Source: Gerris lacustris
Lineage: Eukaryota; Arthropoda; Insecta; Hemiptera; Gerridae
DNA: 64,000 nucleotides
Direction: 5' to 3'
Assembly (NCBI GenBank): GCA_951217055.1
Contig: OX578286.1
Coordinates: forward strand, 8,100,033 to 8,164,032
Under the pieces are notes generated by a model, which was given only the letters and a program-made list of their open reading frames with translations, ran no database searches and was not told the origin of the DNA. How positions within the stretch are numbered: the first letter of the stretch is position 1; each line of letters starts with the position of its first letter. Shown piece after piece: positions 11,593 to 24,460 of the stretch. Made by a program: the position numbers and the translations under genes.

Positions 11593-12286
11593 TAAAAAAA
11601 GGATTTTATTTTAATTTATAACTTGTTAAGTGGCAAATTTGTTAGTAGTTAATTAATTCTTCAATTCATTATTTAAAACTTTTTCATTTGGTAATTCTAG
11701 GCAAATAAACTATTAGTTATTAGGTTTTTTAAACTGTCCAGGATAATGGTTATTTTATTATACTTCTAAAAAGTTTTATTTAAATAATAATAAAAAATCC
11801 TTAACGATAATTTATTTTAAAAAAACTTCAAGTTTAGAAGTCTCATTAACTATCTACCTGTTAAAAACTTTTCAATAATAAAGAAGAGGGGGAAAAAAAT
11901 AAATCCTAAATCCATTCTGACTTTTCCGCTTTTCCGATAAAAAAAAGAATAATAAATTAATTTAATCAAAACTACTTAATACAACGATAAAAATAAAATC
12001 AATTGCTTTTATTTGTAATCCTTTATTAAAAATAGATTTACTTTTTAAAAAAAGACTTCGGTGTAAAATGAAGAATTAATTTATGCAATATAAAATATGA
12101 TTTTTTGAGAAAAAAAAAAAAAAAGCTATTAATATGCAATACAAAATTAAAATATGGTAATATTTTAAAAAATAGTACCACGAAAACAATAGAATAATTA
12201 ATTATTATTATAAACTGTTTGTAAAAATTATAAGCTAGTCGATTTTTATTTATATTTATTTTTTATTTATTTTGAGATTAAACAAA
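11593..12286. other. AT-rich stretch, nothing recognised
   Basis: A- and T-rich sequence with a poly(A) run near 12110. No coding, RNA or repeat signal is supported. Confidence 0.3.
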
Positions 12287-12780
12287 AATAGACTGCTAAT
12301 TAGAGTGGCACATAACTTCCTCAAATCCTATCACGCACTTTATCGATATTATGTTTTTAAAAGCCATTATTGCCTAGTTTATTTATTTATCCCCCCCCCC
12401 CCCCCCCCCCCGTTGTTTGAATAAGTCAAAATTTGATTTTTACATTTATTAATTTACATGTATTCAAGTATCAATTAAGCAAAAGTTAAAAAGCTCAGAT
12501 GGTTTAAATTAATAAAATATAATATATATAAAATGATAATAAGATTAATAAATACTTTATAAGATAATACTTAAAGACATAGGTGTAAATAAATGTATGT
12601 TTATGCGCATGTGAAAGAGAAACAAATGGGCGTAAAAGGTTAAAACTTATATGAGACCAACAATAGGCTAATAGTGACCTACTACAACATTTTGTATCAG
12701 CATATCTCGAAATATCAATTTTTCCTAGCAATATAGAAAGATTATTATGAATAAGAATGTTTCTTGCCAAAAACAAAATG
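12287..12780. repeat. Family E copy (partial) with poly(C) run
   Basis: It begins with the family E terminal sequence (TAGTGTGGCACATAG type, diverged here to TAGAGTGGCACATAAC) and shares interior blocks with 17030-17590 and 32649-33297. A run of about 20 C at 12392-12411 interrupts it. The right terminus is not evident. Confidence 0.6.
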
Positions 12781-12839
12781 TATTTGACATTTTCATGTTT
12801 AGGCTGTGCTACATAACTCGAAAAGCGTTACTAAAAAAC

Positions 12840-13170
12840 GTTACCCGGTGTATCAAGGAGTTAGAAAGGTATAGGAGGTGTGCACAGTCTGTCTCCAGCT
12901 GTTAGGCCTCCCTCCACTACACGTCATAGGGCCGAAGAAAGTCGGAACGATTTATACGTGTGACAGGGAGTTAGGAAAGTACAGGAGGTTGGCATCACGT
13001 TTATCTGTATTAAGTTACCTAACGTCTAGTCTACCCAACCTTCTCCTCACGATCGGCTACCTGCCCTACGTCTCACTTTGTCAATTTCAGATTTCAGTAT
13101 GCGGCCGGTGGCCTTCATTAAAGAAAGACTTTATCTCCCTCGTTACACACCACTGAATACGGACAAGTGC
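12840..13170. other. GC-richer stretch with a diverged direct repeat
   Basis: GGAGTTAGAAAGGTATAGGA at about 12858 and GGGAGTTAGGAAAGTACAGG at about 12966 are imperfect direct copies about 108 bp apart. The composition is noticeably less AT-rich than the surroundings. A plus-strand open frame crosses it but resembles no protein I know. 13170-13700 is AT-rich and empty. Confidence 0.35.
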
Positions 13171-13730
13171 CTTGAGTTTACAGAGATATAATAATATATT
13201 TACCTTTATTTTATATCGATATTTTTAATTTGATATAAATATATATAATTAATATATAAAATATAATATAAATTAATATAATATTTATTCATTATATTAT
13301 AAATTAATATTTATTATTTATCTAGTATATTATATTATACTTATTATATTCTTATATTGATATTCTTCTTATATTTTTTTTTTTTATTTATTCTTACATA
13401 CATTTTTGTTTTATAAAAATATATATTCTCCCAACCACTTGAGGATACGTGATCCTGTGCTGTGGTGGAAGTGTTCACAGTTAAATTTATATTTATATTT
13501 TTTAAATTTAAATTTATATTTTTTAACCACCTCCAAAACCGCGAAGCGAACCCGGGGACATTTTATGTTGGTAGTTTACAGAGAGCGAAAACATGAAATG
13601 TCATATGTCTTGCGGACTCGTATGCAAGAACTATTTATTTATATTTTTTTCAAGTGTTTTGTCATTACTTTTTACCAATTCATGTTTGGTATAAATCTAA
13701 AATCAAAGTGGTAATTATGAAGGAACTCAC

Positions 13731-13847
13731 AGCATTTAGTCTCATCAGAATCATCACCACAGTCATTGACGAAGTTACACACGACATCTAGTGGAACACA
13801 GAAGTCGTTGCTGCATTTAAAATGAGTTACTGGACACAGGAAGTTTT
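13731..13847 (-). CDS. LDL-receptor class A domain exon (downstream exon)
   Basis: A 117-bp minus-strand exon encodes one LDLa module: L-C-P-V-T-H-F-K-C, then [15 protein letters not shown] and a final K-C. The C-D-G-D-D-S-D-E type calcium-binding signature is complete. The acceptor is GTGTTTCAG and the donor is T/GTGAGT. Both ends are phase 1. Joined to the exon at 60622-60726 it keeps the frame and creates a lysine at the junction, so the two look like adjacent modules of one extracellular or membrane protein. The next exon would lie further left on the minus strand, and I did not find it in 1-13700. Confidence 0.9.
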
Positions 13848-14112
13848 CTGAAACACAAAACAAACAAACAATTTTAATTGCATCATTAAAAATGTATGTT
13901 AAAAAAATAATCATAAAAAAAAACTTTTAAAAATTTAAATAAATTTTAATTATACATATATAAATAAAATGTAAAGTAATTTGTTTAATTTTAATTGGAA
14001 GCTACTTTTTGATACTTATTTTAAAGATCAAACGGAAAATTAGTAGTCAAAGGTTACTTTTATAAGTTAAGTTAAATAATGAATAACATCATTAAATGAC
14101 TTTAATTAATAC

Positions 14113-14295
<183 letters not shown>

Positions 14296-14395
14296 ATAAT
14301 GATTGTTTCCACAAAAGAACAATGCTAGGTATGTGAATTGTTACAAAAAACATGAATACAAAACTCAATTCCCAAAAACAAAAAAACGCCAGTGA

Positions 14396-14445
14396 GAGCC
14401 CTTAATAGCCTAATTGGCAAGAGCGAGGGCTCCGTCTTGACCTTA
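14396..14445 (+). repeat. tRNA D-arm-like segment (possible SINE remnant)
   Basis: TAGCCTAATTGGCAAGAGCG resembles an A box and D-arm. No B box is found within the usual spacing. Confidence 0.25.
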
Positions 14446-16547
14446 TTCTTATTTATACAATCAGAAATATTCAGTTCATATGTACAATGTACATACTTTA
14501 ATAAATAACAAACACATAAAAGATAATGATAGAGACACACAATCATAACAAGCATAATACTACCTAGTATAACATTAAAATAACAACTATATTAACACAC
14601 TTCCATTCCTCACATGTTATGTGTTATATACATAACAAATGTTCTTTCATATATGACACTATTTTCTTTTTGAATTGACAAAAGGATTACACTTCATAGT
14701 AGTGGTCTGTCGTTCTGTTTGTCTTTCAAAATTTTTGTGAATCAACATGTCCAATTTTATGAAATTTGAACTGTAGATCATAATTAGTCCTATATATAAT
14801 TTTCAACTTTTTATAACAGGCTCTAATTATTAAAAGTTTGTTATACTAAACATTTTTATACATTTTATAATTGAATAATGTTGGCTTAAAATTATGTAAA
14901 ATATTTCGAATCCCTATAGAGTTTATCCTTACACACTATATCATATTCCGCCTACACAAAGCATTAAGCTTTTTAGATGGATGTATTACCATACTCAGGA
15001 TAAAAGTGGATATAAGTTTATGAATGCTTTAAAAGTAGATAAAACTTGCAAATTCTAACACAATGTTAGGATGAATAAACGTGGGTTTCATTTTCAAAAG
15101 TAAGTTTGTGTAACTTGATATATGTATAGAACTTTAGCCGTTTAGATTATTTAAAAGGAAGCACAGAAGTTAGCAAGGGTTATTTGCCACTAGATAGCAC
15201 TTATGTATCAGTTTACCCTATTACCATAAATGAAGTGTTAACGTGCGTTGTATTATATATTTATTTGATTTAGGTACAAATGTGTGGGTTATTTGTAATG
15301 CCAAAAGGCAGTGTAATGTGATACGGGATGATGAAAGTAAAATCAAGTGTAAAATGATTATGTAAAATTATATAACTTTAATAAAACAAAACACACTAAG
15401 AATTAAAATTCCCTATTACACAATTACATATTCATGATTGGAAGAGAAACCAAAATAGAAGTTTTGAAAATTATATGGGGCCAAAAATGGACTAATTATG
15501 TGCTACAATCCAAATTTCATTAAATCAGATATATGTTGATTCGAAATAAAAGTTGAAGGACTAACAGACCAAAAATGATTTCTGAAATGGATATCTCTTC
15601 AGGAGTTTTTGAATTCGGAGAAATAATCAATGTCGTTACCTTTCCGAGGTAAGCTCGGGAGCAAAATCCAATAGCATTGCGGATTACCATGAACGGAGAT
15701 GTATCTTTATCCTCGTATGAAGAGGTTGTTATTTTTAGATTGGTCCATTTCCACGAACCACGTAATAAGAGCCATGATGAAATTGGGTTGAACACCCTCA
15801 TTCTATAAGTTCTAAGAAAACTGTCAAAGTAGAATTGTTATTTTCAAGATGGTTTGGTCTTAAAGTGATTTAATCGCTCTCATTTCAAATTTGTAAGCAG
15901 TTGGACTAGAAGATTAAATTTTATTAAGATGTCTTAAAAGTATGTTATTTTAATTTGAACCTTTTTCTTTAAGTAATAACCATTTTATATTATATATAAC
16001 CAAAGTAGGTATTAGCTTCAGAAACTAAAGCAATAAAAATTTATTCGTGGTGTAAAAACTTGCAATGTATTAAAAATTCAATGAATTTTTTAATTCCATC
16101 TCTATTAAAAGTTGAAGGGACAGAAAATTTACAATTAACGATTTGGTTAATCTGGTCTTAAACTGTTCAAAGTATATAAAACATTGGCTTAAGGAAATTC
16201 AATTTTCCAATGTAATGTAATTCCCAGGTGTTTTGCCACTTTAATGAACATATACAAAGAGATAGAGGTGTAAAGGTCTTACCACATACATCTCACATAC
16301 ATTCTAATGTCTAGCCTTAGAGTACTTGCTAAGAATTGAAAATGACTTTCGTCTAAGATATAACTTCATTAATAGGTAAGTATCAGAGATCAGGTTAACT
16401 TTAATTGTTACAGAGGATCGTAATCGGTAATCAGAAATTTGAGTACCATTAGTAATTATCCAAGTTCAGTTAACTCATATATATTATAATATTATTATTA
16501 ATTACATCATTAAGACTATTGTCAATATCAAAATACAGTAATATATG
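14446..16547. other. Mostly unrecognised sequence with fragments of the module repeats
   Basis: 14704-14780 carries GTCTGTCGTTCTGTTTGTC followed by TTTATGAAATTTGAAC, a decayed copy of the shared tract-plus-module layout. 15550-15657 is a minus-strand family E end with CAGAAAT-type and GTAAGCTCGGGAGC head sequence. The rest shows nothing I can support. Confidence 0.4.
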
Positions 16548-16915
16548 CGTAGGTTTCCTGTAGGTTCTTATAGCGTTGGTTTCCGGTAGTTTCTTAATAG
16601 CACATAAGTTTGCGGGGGTTACCAATAGCATATAAGTTTCTGGAAGGTTCCTATACAGTAGGTTATAAGTAGGTTCTTATAGAGTTGGTTTCCGGTAGTT
16701 TCTTAATAGCACATAAGTTTGCGGTGGTTACCAATAGCATATATGTTTCTGGAAGGTTCCTATGCAGTAGGTTATAAGTAGGTTCTTATGGAGTTTGTTT
16801 CCGGTAGTTTCTTAATAGCACATACGTTTGCGGTGGTTACCAATAGCATATAAGTTTCTGGAAGGTTCCTATACAGTAGGTTATCGGAAGGTTCTTATAG
16901 CATAGGTTTCTGAGA
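16548..16915. repeat. 109-bp tandem repeat, a little over three units
   Basis: The motif TTCCGGTAGTTTCTTAATAG recurs at 16581, 16690 and 16799. Each unit contains about four shorter subunits built on a (G)GTTnCnnATAG pattern, so the array has two levels. Confidence 0.85.
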
Positions 16916-17029
16916 CCAGGGTCTATCTTGCATTTACGGAGGAAACCATATGATAGATTTTGTGCATCCCAACGATTCGAACCTTTTAAAGGGGCCATTC
17001 TCAAGGAGTTACTCAAGATGAGAGCTTTA

Positions 17030-17590
17030 TTGATTTTATGCTTTTAATAGCCATAATTGTCAAATTTGTTTGTTTCCCCCGTTTTTATAATCAGTCAAAA
17101 TTGTTTTGCTTTTTTTACATGAATCAAAGTATCAATTTTGTAAAAGTTAAAGAGCGCAGACGGTTAAAATTAATCTGGGGCTATCTGCTGGTTACTGTCG
17201 ATAAACTGTAAAAGTTTCATACAGATCAGATAAGTACCTATAAAGCTGCAGGTGCAAATAAATGTATGTTTGTGTGGATGTAGAAAAACAGTTTGTAAGA
17301 AAAACAAATGTGCGCAGAAGGTTGAAACTATATTATATGGGACCAACAATGGGCTAATCATGATCTACATCAAAATTTCATTAAAATCAGACGTGTAGTT
17401 TTTAAGATATGATGGTTCGCAAAAAATAGTGACAGACAAACCGACAGACAGACACAGAACCAAAAATGATCCCTGATACCTGAATCGGATTTCTGTCTTG
17501 GAATTATTGAAATCGGAGACCTAAATATATTTTGTTCTTCAGAACGATCACGTAGCTTCCGTTACCTTCGGTAAGCTCGGAAGCAAAGTA
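17030..17590 (-). repeat. Dispersed repeat family E copy
   Basis: Read on the minus strand it starts at the head palindrome GCTTCCG...CGGAAGC (17557-17586). Next come a short GTCTGT tract (17433-17455), the AATGAAATTTTGATG module and AT-rich interior. It matches 32700-33187 and 62790-63200 block by block. Confidence 0.65.
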
Positions 17591-17605
17591 ATAGATATTT
17601 TTAGG

Positions 17606-18330
17606 GTCCGTAGGCAAAACCAAGGACCCTTATATTTTCCTGCGTGTGTCTGTCCGTCCATCCTCTCGCGTGCCCTCACGGCTACACCTTTCGTCCGATC
17701 ACTTTGAAATTTGGCATGTATGTGTCTTGTACCTGCCCACATATTTTAAAAATATAGCGACTTGAAAAAAATATTTTTCAAAAAAATTAGGGTAAAAAAA
17801 CTTAAGGGTTAACATTTTTTTATTTTTTTTCGACACCGTGAGGGGTATCGTATGAAAGGGTACGTCGAGCTGATTACAAAAATATATAATTCTTTGGTTA
17901 TAACTTTGATAGGGCGAGCGTAGGCAAGTTTGAAGTGGGTGTGAAACGTGTCCCCCCCTTCTATCTCGCTTATGTGAAGTGCAAAAAATCTGAAAAAAAT
18001 CCTGAACATTCTTCGACCAAAAGTAAAGATACCACTTTTTGGAATTTTCGAAAAAAATATTATTTTATTTTTTATTGACAAAATACGTTTTTTTTTTTTT
18101 ATAATTATGGTCTTTTCGATGTATTTATATGGTTGTAGTCCGGTTCAGTGGCAAAAAAAAAAACTTTATCAGAGTGTGTTTTGAGAATATCAGACCCGTA
18201 GGATAGTTCAAAGTAAGCTTTTTAGCATTTTAAAAAAACACTGTTTATACACTTTACAGTTAAACACTATATAGTGTGGCCTACGGACCCTCGCTGTGTG
18301 CTGACTAGCACACACTTGACCTGTTTATTT
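17606..18330 (+). repeat. Dispersed repeat family C, copy 2
   Basis: Perfect 13-bp inverted termini AGGGTCCGTAGGC (17606-17618) and GCCTACGGACCCT (about 18279-18291) are visible. The head hairpin is GGGTCC...GGACCC. A TGCGTGTGTCTGTCCGTCC tract is followed by CTTTGAAATTTGGCATG. Beyond the right terminus a GTGTGCTGACTAGCACAC hairpin is conserved in both copies. Confidence 0.75.
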
Positions 18331-19128
18331 GGATCTAACATGTAGAATACCCATCAAACAAATAATAATAGTAATTTTATAAACTCTATTTAAATAATTT
18401 CTATAGTTACAGCAACATTATTGTTGTCGTGAGAATATCCTCCGAACAGGAGTTGTTCAGCCAATATAATTAAACTGGCTAGCCAAAATTTTAATTGATT
18501 TTGACGTTAGATAAGCGATTAAATTGAATTAAGCTATACGATTGACGTCATTCTACTATTAGAGCCTCTAACCACCTCTAACCACCAGTTGTTCGCTAAA
18601 TAATAATTGACCAATAACAATCTTCACCAAATATATTATCAAGTATTGTAATAGCACAATTCAATATTGAGATGAGATATTGATAAATTTATCGGTTTGT
18701 AGTTCCGTCCAGTCCAAATAAGTGTTTTTTAAATAATGTCTGTCTGTGGTGTGTAGTCCAAGGTGGACACAGATTATGCAAACATATGGAGCCTAAACTG
18801 CTGAATTGATTATAATGAAGATTGACTAACTTTTCCAAAGAAATCATTCTCTGAGGCGAAACATATAAAACAAATTTTATTTCTACATTTGGGAGCACTG
18901 CCCTCAACAAACTTTCTCATAAATGATTTTGATTTAAAACGTCTTAAATTTAGACTTTTTAAATACAAATTTAACTGCATAAGTTGTTTTCCAGAGAAAC
19001 ATCTAGCATTAGAGATATTGATCAGAATTCATTTGTCTCCTAAAAATTAAGACAGAAATATAAACTTACACTACACTATCTGATTTTGTCTTATGACTTT
19101 CAGTAAGACTAAATCATATGGTTTTTTT
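18331..19128. other. Unrecognised sequence with a decayed GTCTGTCTG module
   Basis: 18735-18870 has GTCTGTCTGTGGTGTG, a degenerate downstream module and TCTGAGGCGAAACAT. These match family H layout but without the head. Otherwise empty. Confidence 0.35.
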
Positions 19129-20095
19129 ACTTTCTCATATAAAGAGAAAGTATTGTGAAGGCACGAAAATTTGATTATGATGAATTTACACGTTTTGAAG
19201 TCCCCTGAGTCCAAGAATGGGGATTTTAAAAAAGTCTGTCTGTCGTCGGTCATCAAGTCATCTGTCTAAGCAGACGCCTGGAGCCAATTTTGACGAAATT
19301 TGGCATACATGTTCAGAAAAATCATTTCTCGAGGCGAAATCGAGAAATGCTATCCTCAAGAACTATAAAAAAAAAGAGAAAAAAATTATTTTTCTGAGGT
19401 AGGCTGTGAAATAGTAACTTTAGAGCCAAAAAAACATAGCTAAAATCCATTTTTTCATTACGTGGACTTAAAAAATCTTTTCATTACTCCTAGCTGTAAA
19501 GAAAAAATCTTTTACGTCCTAGGCACTAAAAGATTTTTTCTTTACGGCGGGTAGTTGTCAAAACTTCCGTTAGTAGTGCTGCAGTCTTTGTAGAAATGCT
19601 TCTAGTACGATAAAAATCCGCTAGATGTCAATGCGTTTTATTTATCATTTCTTATAGTGTAACCTCATTTTAAGGTTTCTTTTTTTAAGTCTTAAGTATG
19701 TACTAATATTTGTTATTATTATATATTGATTAGTGATTAATATTTAATGTATTTTCATTGTCTGCTACCTCGGAAAAAATAGCATATGCTACGCGACTTT
19801 GAAGTGTTTTTTCTTTACCTTGGCAATATTTACTGTCTCGCTTCGCTCGACAGTAAATGTAATTGCCGAAGTAAAGAAAAAACTCACTTCACAGCCTTGT
19901 AACATAATATACTATTCTCGAAAATGGTTCCGACGATTTTGATTGAAAAATTCTAAAATGTAGTTAATTTAAATAGGAATCTGACGATATAAGCCGTTTT
20001 CCCTGGAAAAATCTAGTTCCTGAGAAAATTGGTTTAAAAACGGACGGAGACCGGGTTCGATTCCCGGCCAAGGAGAACTTTTTTATGATACATTT
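19129..20095 (+). repeat. Dispersed repeat family H, copy 1 (interrupted)
   Basis: The head hairpin ACTTTCTC...GAGAAAGT (19129-19151) is followed by GAGTCCAAGAATG, a GTCTGTCTGTC tract, the module GACGAAATTTGGCATACATG, TTCTCGAGGCGAAATCG and finally a B-box-like GGGTTCGATTCCCGG (about 20053). A separate element of 497 bp sits inside it. Copy 2 at 28774-29240 lacks that insert, which defines the insertion cleanly. Confidence 0.7.
19401..19897. mobile_element. 497-bp TIR element nested in family H
   Basis: The termini AGGCTGTGAA and TTCACAGCCT are perfect 10-bp inverted repeats. Inside are two further large inverted repeats: GTAAAGAAAAAATCTTTT with its complement (19495-19544), and TGAAGTG...CACTTCA around a TCGCTTCGCTC loop (19811-19889). 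No ORF. It is a non-autonomous, hairpin-rich element of unknown class. Confidence 0.65.
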
Positions 20096-20149
20096 TTGAG
20101 CTGAGCGAAGCGAAGCTCTTATACTACACTTTGCATTTGTTCGGACGCA

Positions 20150-20640
20150 TACTCCTCCTGAACGACTGAACCGTTCCGCACAAAATGCGGCTCGGTCATA
20201 GTGACCAATCACAGGAAGGTATAAATCTGAAATGGTCCAATTTGGTACATAGGGGTTCAGGGTACAAAAGTTTCCTCCTGAACAGCTGAACCAATCCGCA
20301 CAACATTCGGCATGGTCATGATGACCAATCACAGGAAGGTATAAATTTGAAATGGTCCAATTTGGTACATAAGGGTACGGGTTACAAAAGTTTCCTTCAG
20401 AACGGCTGAACCAAACCGCACAAAATTTTGCACGGTCATAGTGACCAACCACAGGAAGGTATAAATCTGAAATGGTCCAATTTGGTCCACAGGGGTACGG
20501 GGTACAAATGTTTCCTCCTGAACGTCTGAACCAATTCGCTCAAAATTCGGCACGGTCAATTGGACCAACCACCAATTCAGGTATTAATTTTAAATTGTCC
20601 AAATTGGTACACAGAGGTTCACGGTACGTGGTACACAAGT
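20150..20640. repeat. 120-bp tandem repeat, four units
   Basis: The motif GAACG(A/T/G)CTGAACC recurs at exact 120-bp spacing (about 20160, 20280, 20400, 20520). Each unit has AGGTATAAATCTGAAATGG and a CGGTCATAGTGACC palindrome. Units are diverged by point changes only. Minus-strand open frames over it are by-products of a period divisible by three. Confidence 0.9.
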
Positions 20641-20884
20641 TAAAATAGTATATGTTCTTCATGATGCGTGGGTGTTTAGAAAACTCTTTAAGAGTACAGT
20701 TATTGTTGTAAGTTCACTTTTGAAAAACCGGGGGGGGGGGGGAATTAGAAATAATACTATTTTTGATCCGATTTCAGCTTTTTAATAATAAAAATGTTTA
20801 TTGTTTAAGATTAAAATGCACGCTCAGCTCAATATTGCAACCAGACACTGCATTGCACACCTAGTGATAAAATTATAGGTACAT

Positions 20885-21340
20885 AATAATTAAATGTACC
20901 TACGAAACTCGAAAACTAATAAATGAAAAAACACTGAACTAAGTAATTATAAACTTGTATATGAGAAAGTTTGTCTGAGTTGTCTGGAACCGATTTTTTC
21001 CTTTTATGTTTACACTTCCTTACTTGAGTCATGTTATTTGGTGGGGAAACTCTTATTTTAAACGAAACAATTTAAAAACAACTTTGTTAACAAAACAAAC
21101 AAGGGAAGTATAACCTTTACTTTGTCCAAGTAGCCAAAAAAAACCTATCAAATTTTATAAATCACACGAAAAATCATTAAAAATTGGACGGCTCCAATTC
21201 CTCGTGACTAACGATATGATTTTCTGTATGACTAATCTTATAGAAAATCATACAGTGTAGATAGTTTTAAATTGGAGTGTCACAAAATCATAAGGGAAGT
21301 CAAAAAATACACAGTGTAAACTTTAGTAAAATAAATAAAT
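20885..21340. repeat. Family H tail copy interrupted by a small hairpin element
   Basis: 20891-21000 repeats the tail seen at 5192-5310. From about 21008, GTTTACACT, with its complement AGTGTAAAC near 21312, encloses about 305 bp that includes a hairpin ATGATTTTCT...AGAAAATCAT (21219-21252). It is probably a small MITE inserted into the tail. Confidence 0.45.
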
Positions 21341-21394
21341 AAAATTAGTTACGATATTTAAATTATATATGAGAAAAATTTGTTTATATACGAT

Positions 21395-22080
21395 TGATAA
21401 ACATTTTATCTCTGTTTAGATGTGTAGAAAGTAATTCTTTTCGTAGTTGTATTCTGTATTCATTGCGCATGCGCGTTTCATAATTCTTCACTTTATCGAA
21501 CGATTAGCAAGTTTGTTCACATGTCTAGTGCGGAAAGTAGTATTTTGCATGCGAGTGTAGAGTTTGCACCCGAGTGAAAGCGAGGGTAGTAAAACCACAC
21601 GAGCAAAGCAAAATGCAGTTTTCACACGAGTTGCGTACCGTACTTAATCTACGATTGTTGAATTTTAATAATAAATAAAGAATAAAAACAGTTACTTTAA
21701 TTAAACAAACAGCAAATTATTATTGATAAATGTAAATAAACACGCTAGACGTGCGATAAGTTGAAGAATTATGAAACGCGCATGCGCAATGAATACAACT
21801 ACGAATAGAATCACTTTCTACACATCTAAACAGATATAAAATGTTTATATTTCGTATCACTCGTAGATAAAACTAATTTGCAGTTAGTTTAGTTAAAGTA
21901 ACTGTTTTTTTTGTTTTTTTTATTATTGTTAAAATTCAACAATCGTAGATTAAGTACGGTACGCAAATCGTGCGAAAACTGCATTATGCTTTGCTCGTGT
22001 GGTTTTACTACCCTCGCTGTCGCTCGGGTACAAACTCCACACTCGCATGCAAAGTGCTACTTTCCGCACTAGAAGCGTAA
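21395..22080. repeat. Family G: interdigitated inverted repeats (order A-B-A'-B'), copy 1
   Basis: Segment A (21411-21490, with ATTGCGCATGCGCG) is the inverse of A' (about 21765-21845). Segment B (21521-21680, with GCGGAAAGTAG and ACCACACGAGCAAAGC) is the inverse of B' (about 21930-22075). The order is A, B, A', B', so both stems cannot form as simple nested hairpins. Non-coding. A related copy spans 36340-37535. Confidence 0.7.
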
Positions 22081-24460
22081 TGCACTATTGTGTTTGTAAG
22101 ACATAATTTTTTTTAATGAAGATAAAAGTTGTTACTAAGGTCACTTTGAATTTATAATTTAGTTTTTAACAGAAATTATTGTTTATTTATATTGAATGCA
22201 GAATATGTTTCTCCAATTTAGAATTTAAGAAAGAGTAAAAATAATATTTGTACTCACACGGTTCCTAGTTTAAATAAAGATGTAGGAAGGGATTCCTTAT
22301 TGTAATCCCTTATAAGTGAATCCCTTTATTGTCTCAGATACTCAGACAAAAATATCTCGCGATGTCATGAAAAAACCACTCTATGAAAGTGGTAAAAATT
22401 TCTCGCAGAATGAGAAAAGAACAAATTGTTCATTTCAGATACCATCTCTTAAGTACACCAAGACAATTTCGGTCTCAAAGAGGGAGCTTATTTCATCACC
22501 AGAATAGATTTCTAATCTGTCATTGTAGTATTAACAGAAATCTCCAAGAAGATGGGATTAGTTCTGAGTCTAACTTCCCAGCTGTAAAGGGAGGTCAACG
22601 AATATTCCATTTATCCAGCTCCTATCTTGGTTTGCAAGTCTTAAATGACAAACTGTTGGTATTTTCATTGATCACTTAAGCTCTGGTTCCCAAGGAAACC
22701 GGTGCCGTTTTATAGCGACCACAATCCAGCAGTCGTGAATTAACTGTGGTGGACATTAAATGACGGCCGTTTAAACAGTGAACATAGATAATCAACTTAA
22801 AACGATATTAAGCACCTCTTGATTCATTCAAAAATCAATCAATAATCCATACTCTTCGCTGATGTCATTTGATAGCATAAAATGTTCAACACTATAAGAA
22901 AATACGTCGCAAAACTATTTCCCCGCACTGACGGTTACGTCGTTAGATTCGTATTTAAATGGACTATATTTGAGAATTTTTTAATCAAAATAGTCGGAAC
23001 CTTTTTCAAGCAATACTTTTTTCACGTTTTTCGGTTTTTTGGGGGATAGCACCTTCAAATTTGGAGCTAAAATTAATTTCTCGATTAAGCCCTTAGGAGT
23101 ATGATTTTTTTGAACATTTATACCAAATTTCGTAAAAAACTGCCCAGTAGCTTAGGCTTGTTATTAAGGCTTTATTAAAAAATAATGTGGCAAACTTTTC
23201 CCATGGAAATGTAGTGGTTTATTTTACACTGATTATATTGATTATTTTGCACAGACGACAGACAACAGAGGCCAGACGGCTAATGACAGACAGACAATTT
23301 ATAAACCCACTTTGTTTTGGACTCAAGGGACCTCAAAACGTGTAAATCCATCAAAATCGAATTTTCATACCATTCTCTTAATATGAGAAACTAAAAATAA
23401 TAAAAATACCGCACTATCTCGTTATTCCCTAAATTCAAAAACAGTCGCAACAAAACCATTTACATATCTCTCTTCAATGCCTCTAAGAGAAGCCAACACA
23501 AAAACAATCATCCTCAGAGTCAATAATGGTTCCCATCAACCCAACAACTTCCGCTTTCCGAACGGTGTAACTGCGTCCAGTGTAGGTACTTACATCGGAC
23601 GCCATCGGATCAGACAATCGTTCTTTATAAGATCGGGAGAAAAACGTATCCAATGTTGATGTAGCCGACGGTATAAGCGTTATTGGTTCATTGCAATAAT
23701 AAACAATATTAACAGACAGGGTTCTAATGAGAGTTTATGCTGATTACATATGATTCAGTTAATGGTTATTTCAGCAGTTGAATCACTGATTTTTCTAGTA
23801 ATGGAAATGAAAAATTTACTCTATCATCTCAATTTTAAAACATCGCACATTAAATGCTTCAAATATGAAATCCAAAAACCAAACACTTTATTGTGCTTGA
23901 AACCCCACGTAAATAGATTAATTCTAAGACCCCATATCACGCAGGGATACGCCAATCTCGTCCGTGCTGTGTCACAAGCAGGGAGTCTGAGTGATTCAAG
24001 TCGCCCGTCATCCTCACACAACCACGACTCGAGTTCCGCGTAGAACCGCGTAGATTTGTTGGAGGTTTGATTAGAAAGTAGTAACTTTCCCAGGCCCCAG
24101 GGCCCCAGGCTATAGGCCGAGTAAATACCCAGTACTCTTCATCATTGCGTATTCACCTCCCTGAACGTTATCTAGTGATTCTAGTAGCGATGAGGATATC
24201 GTTAACCAGTATTGAGAACCAAAAGTGAGACAGTTTTGGGAGCATCCTTACAGCGAATAGAACATCAATTGTAAATGCTTTGTTGCAGCAAAAGAATTAC
24301 AGGGATCAGATTCAAAATTCCTTTAAGCCTGAAATTATACAGCATGGGAAACTGCTTCACTTCCGCCACGAATTTTAAATTAACTTGTTCTCTCATTGTG
24401 ACACATATTTAAACAAGCCACGTTTGGTAGGAAACTGAGGGACTGAAAGACTAGGAGATC
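22081..24460. other. Low-repeat stretch without recognisable genes
   Basis: It contains a hairpin near 22285-22310 (AGGGATTCCTTA type). 23100-23310 holds a minus-strand, decayed TACCAAATTTCG module with ACAGACGACAGACAACAG. The remaining sequence is less AT-rich and reads as single-copy intron. Open frames at 22316-22679 and 23477-24043 have no domain or homology I recognise and no splice context. Confidence 0.35.

Noticed and set aside
19964..20568. Minus-strand open frames of 162 and 79 codons
   Set aside because: They follow the 120-bp tandem repeat, whose period is a multiple of three.
23477..24043. Plus-strand frames at 23477-23659 and 23750-24043 as small genes
   Set aside because: No recognised similarity and no promoter or splice context; the lengths are expected by chance in less AT-rich DNA.
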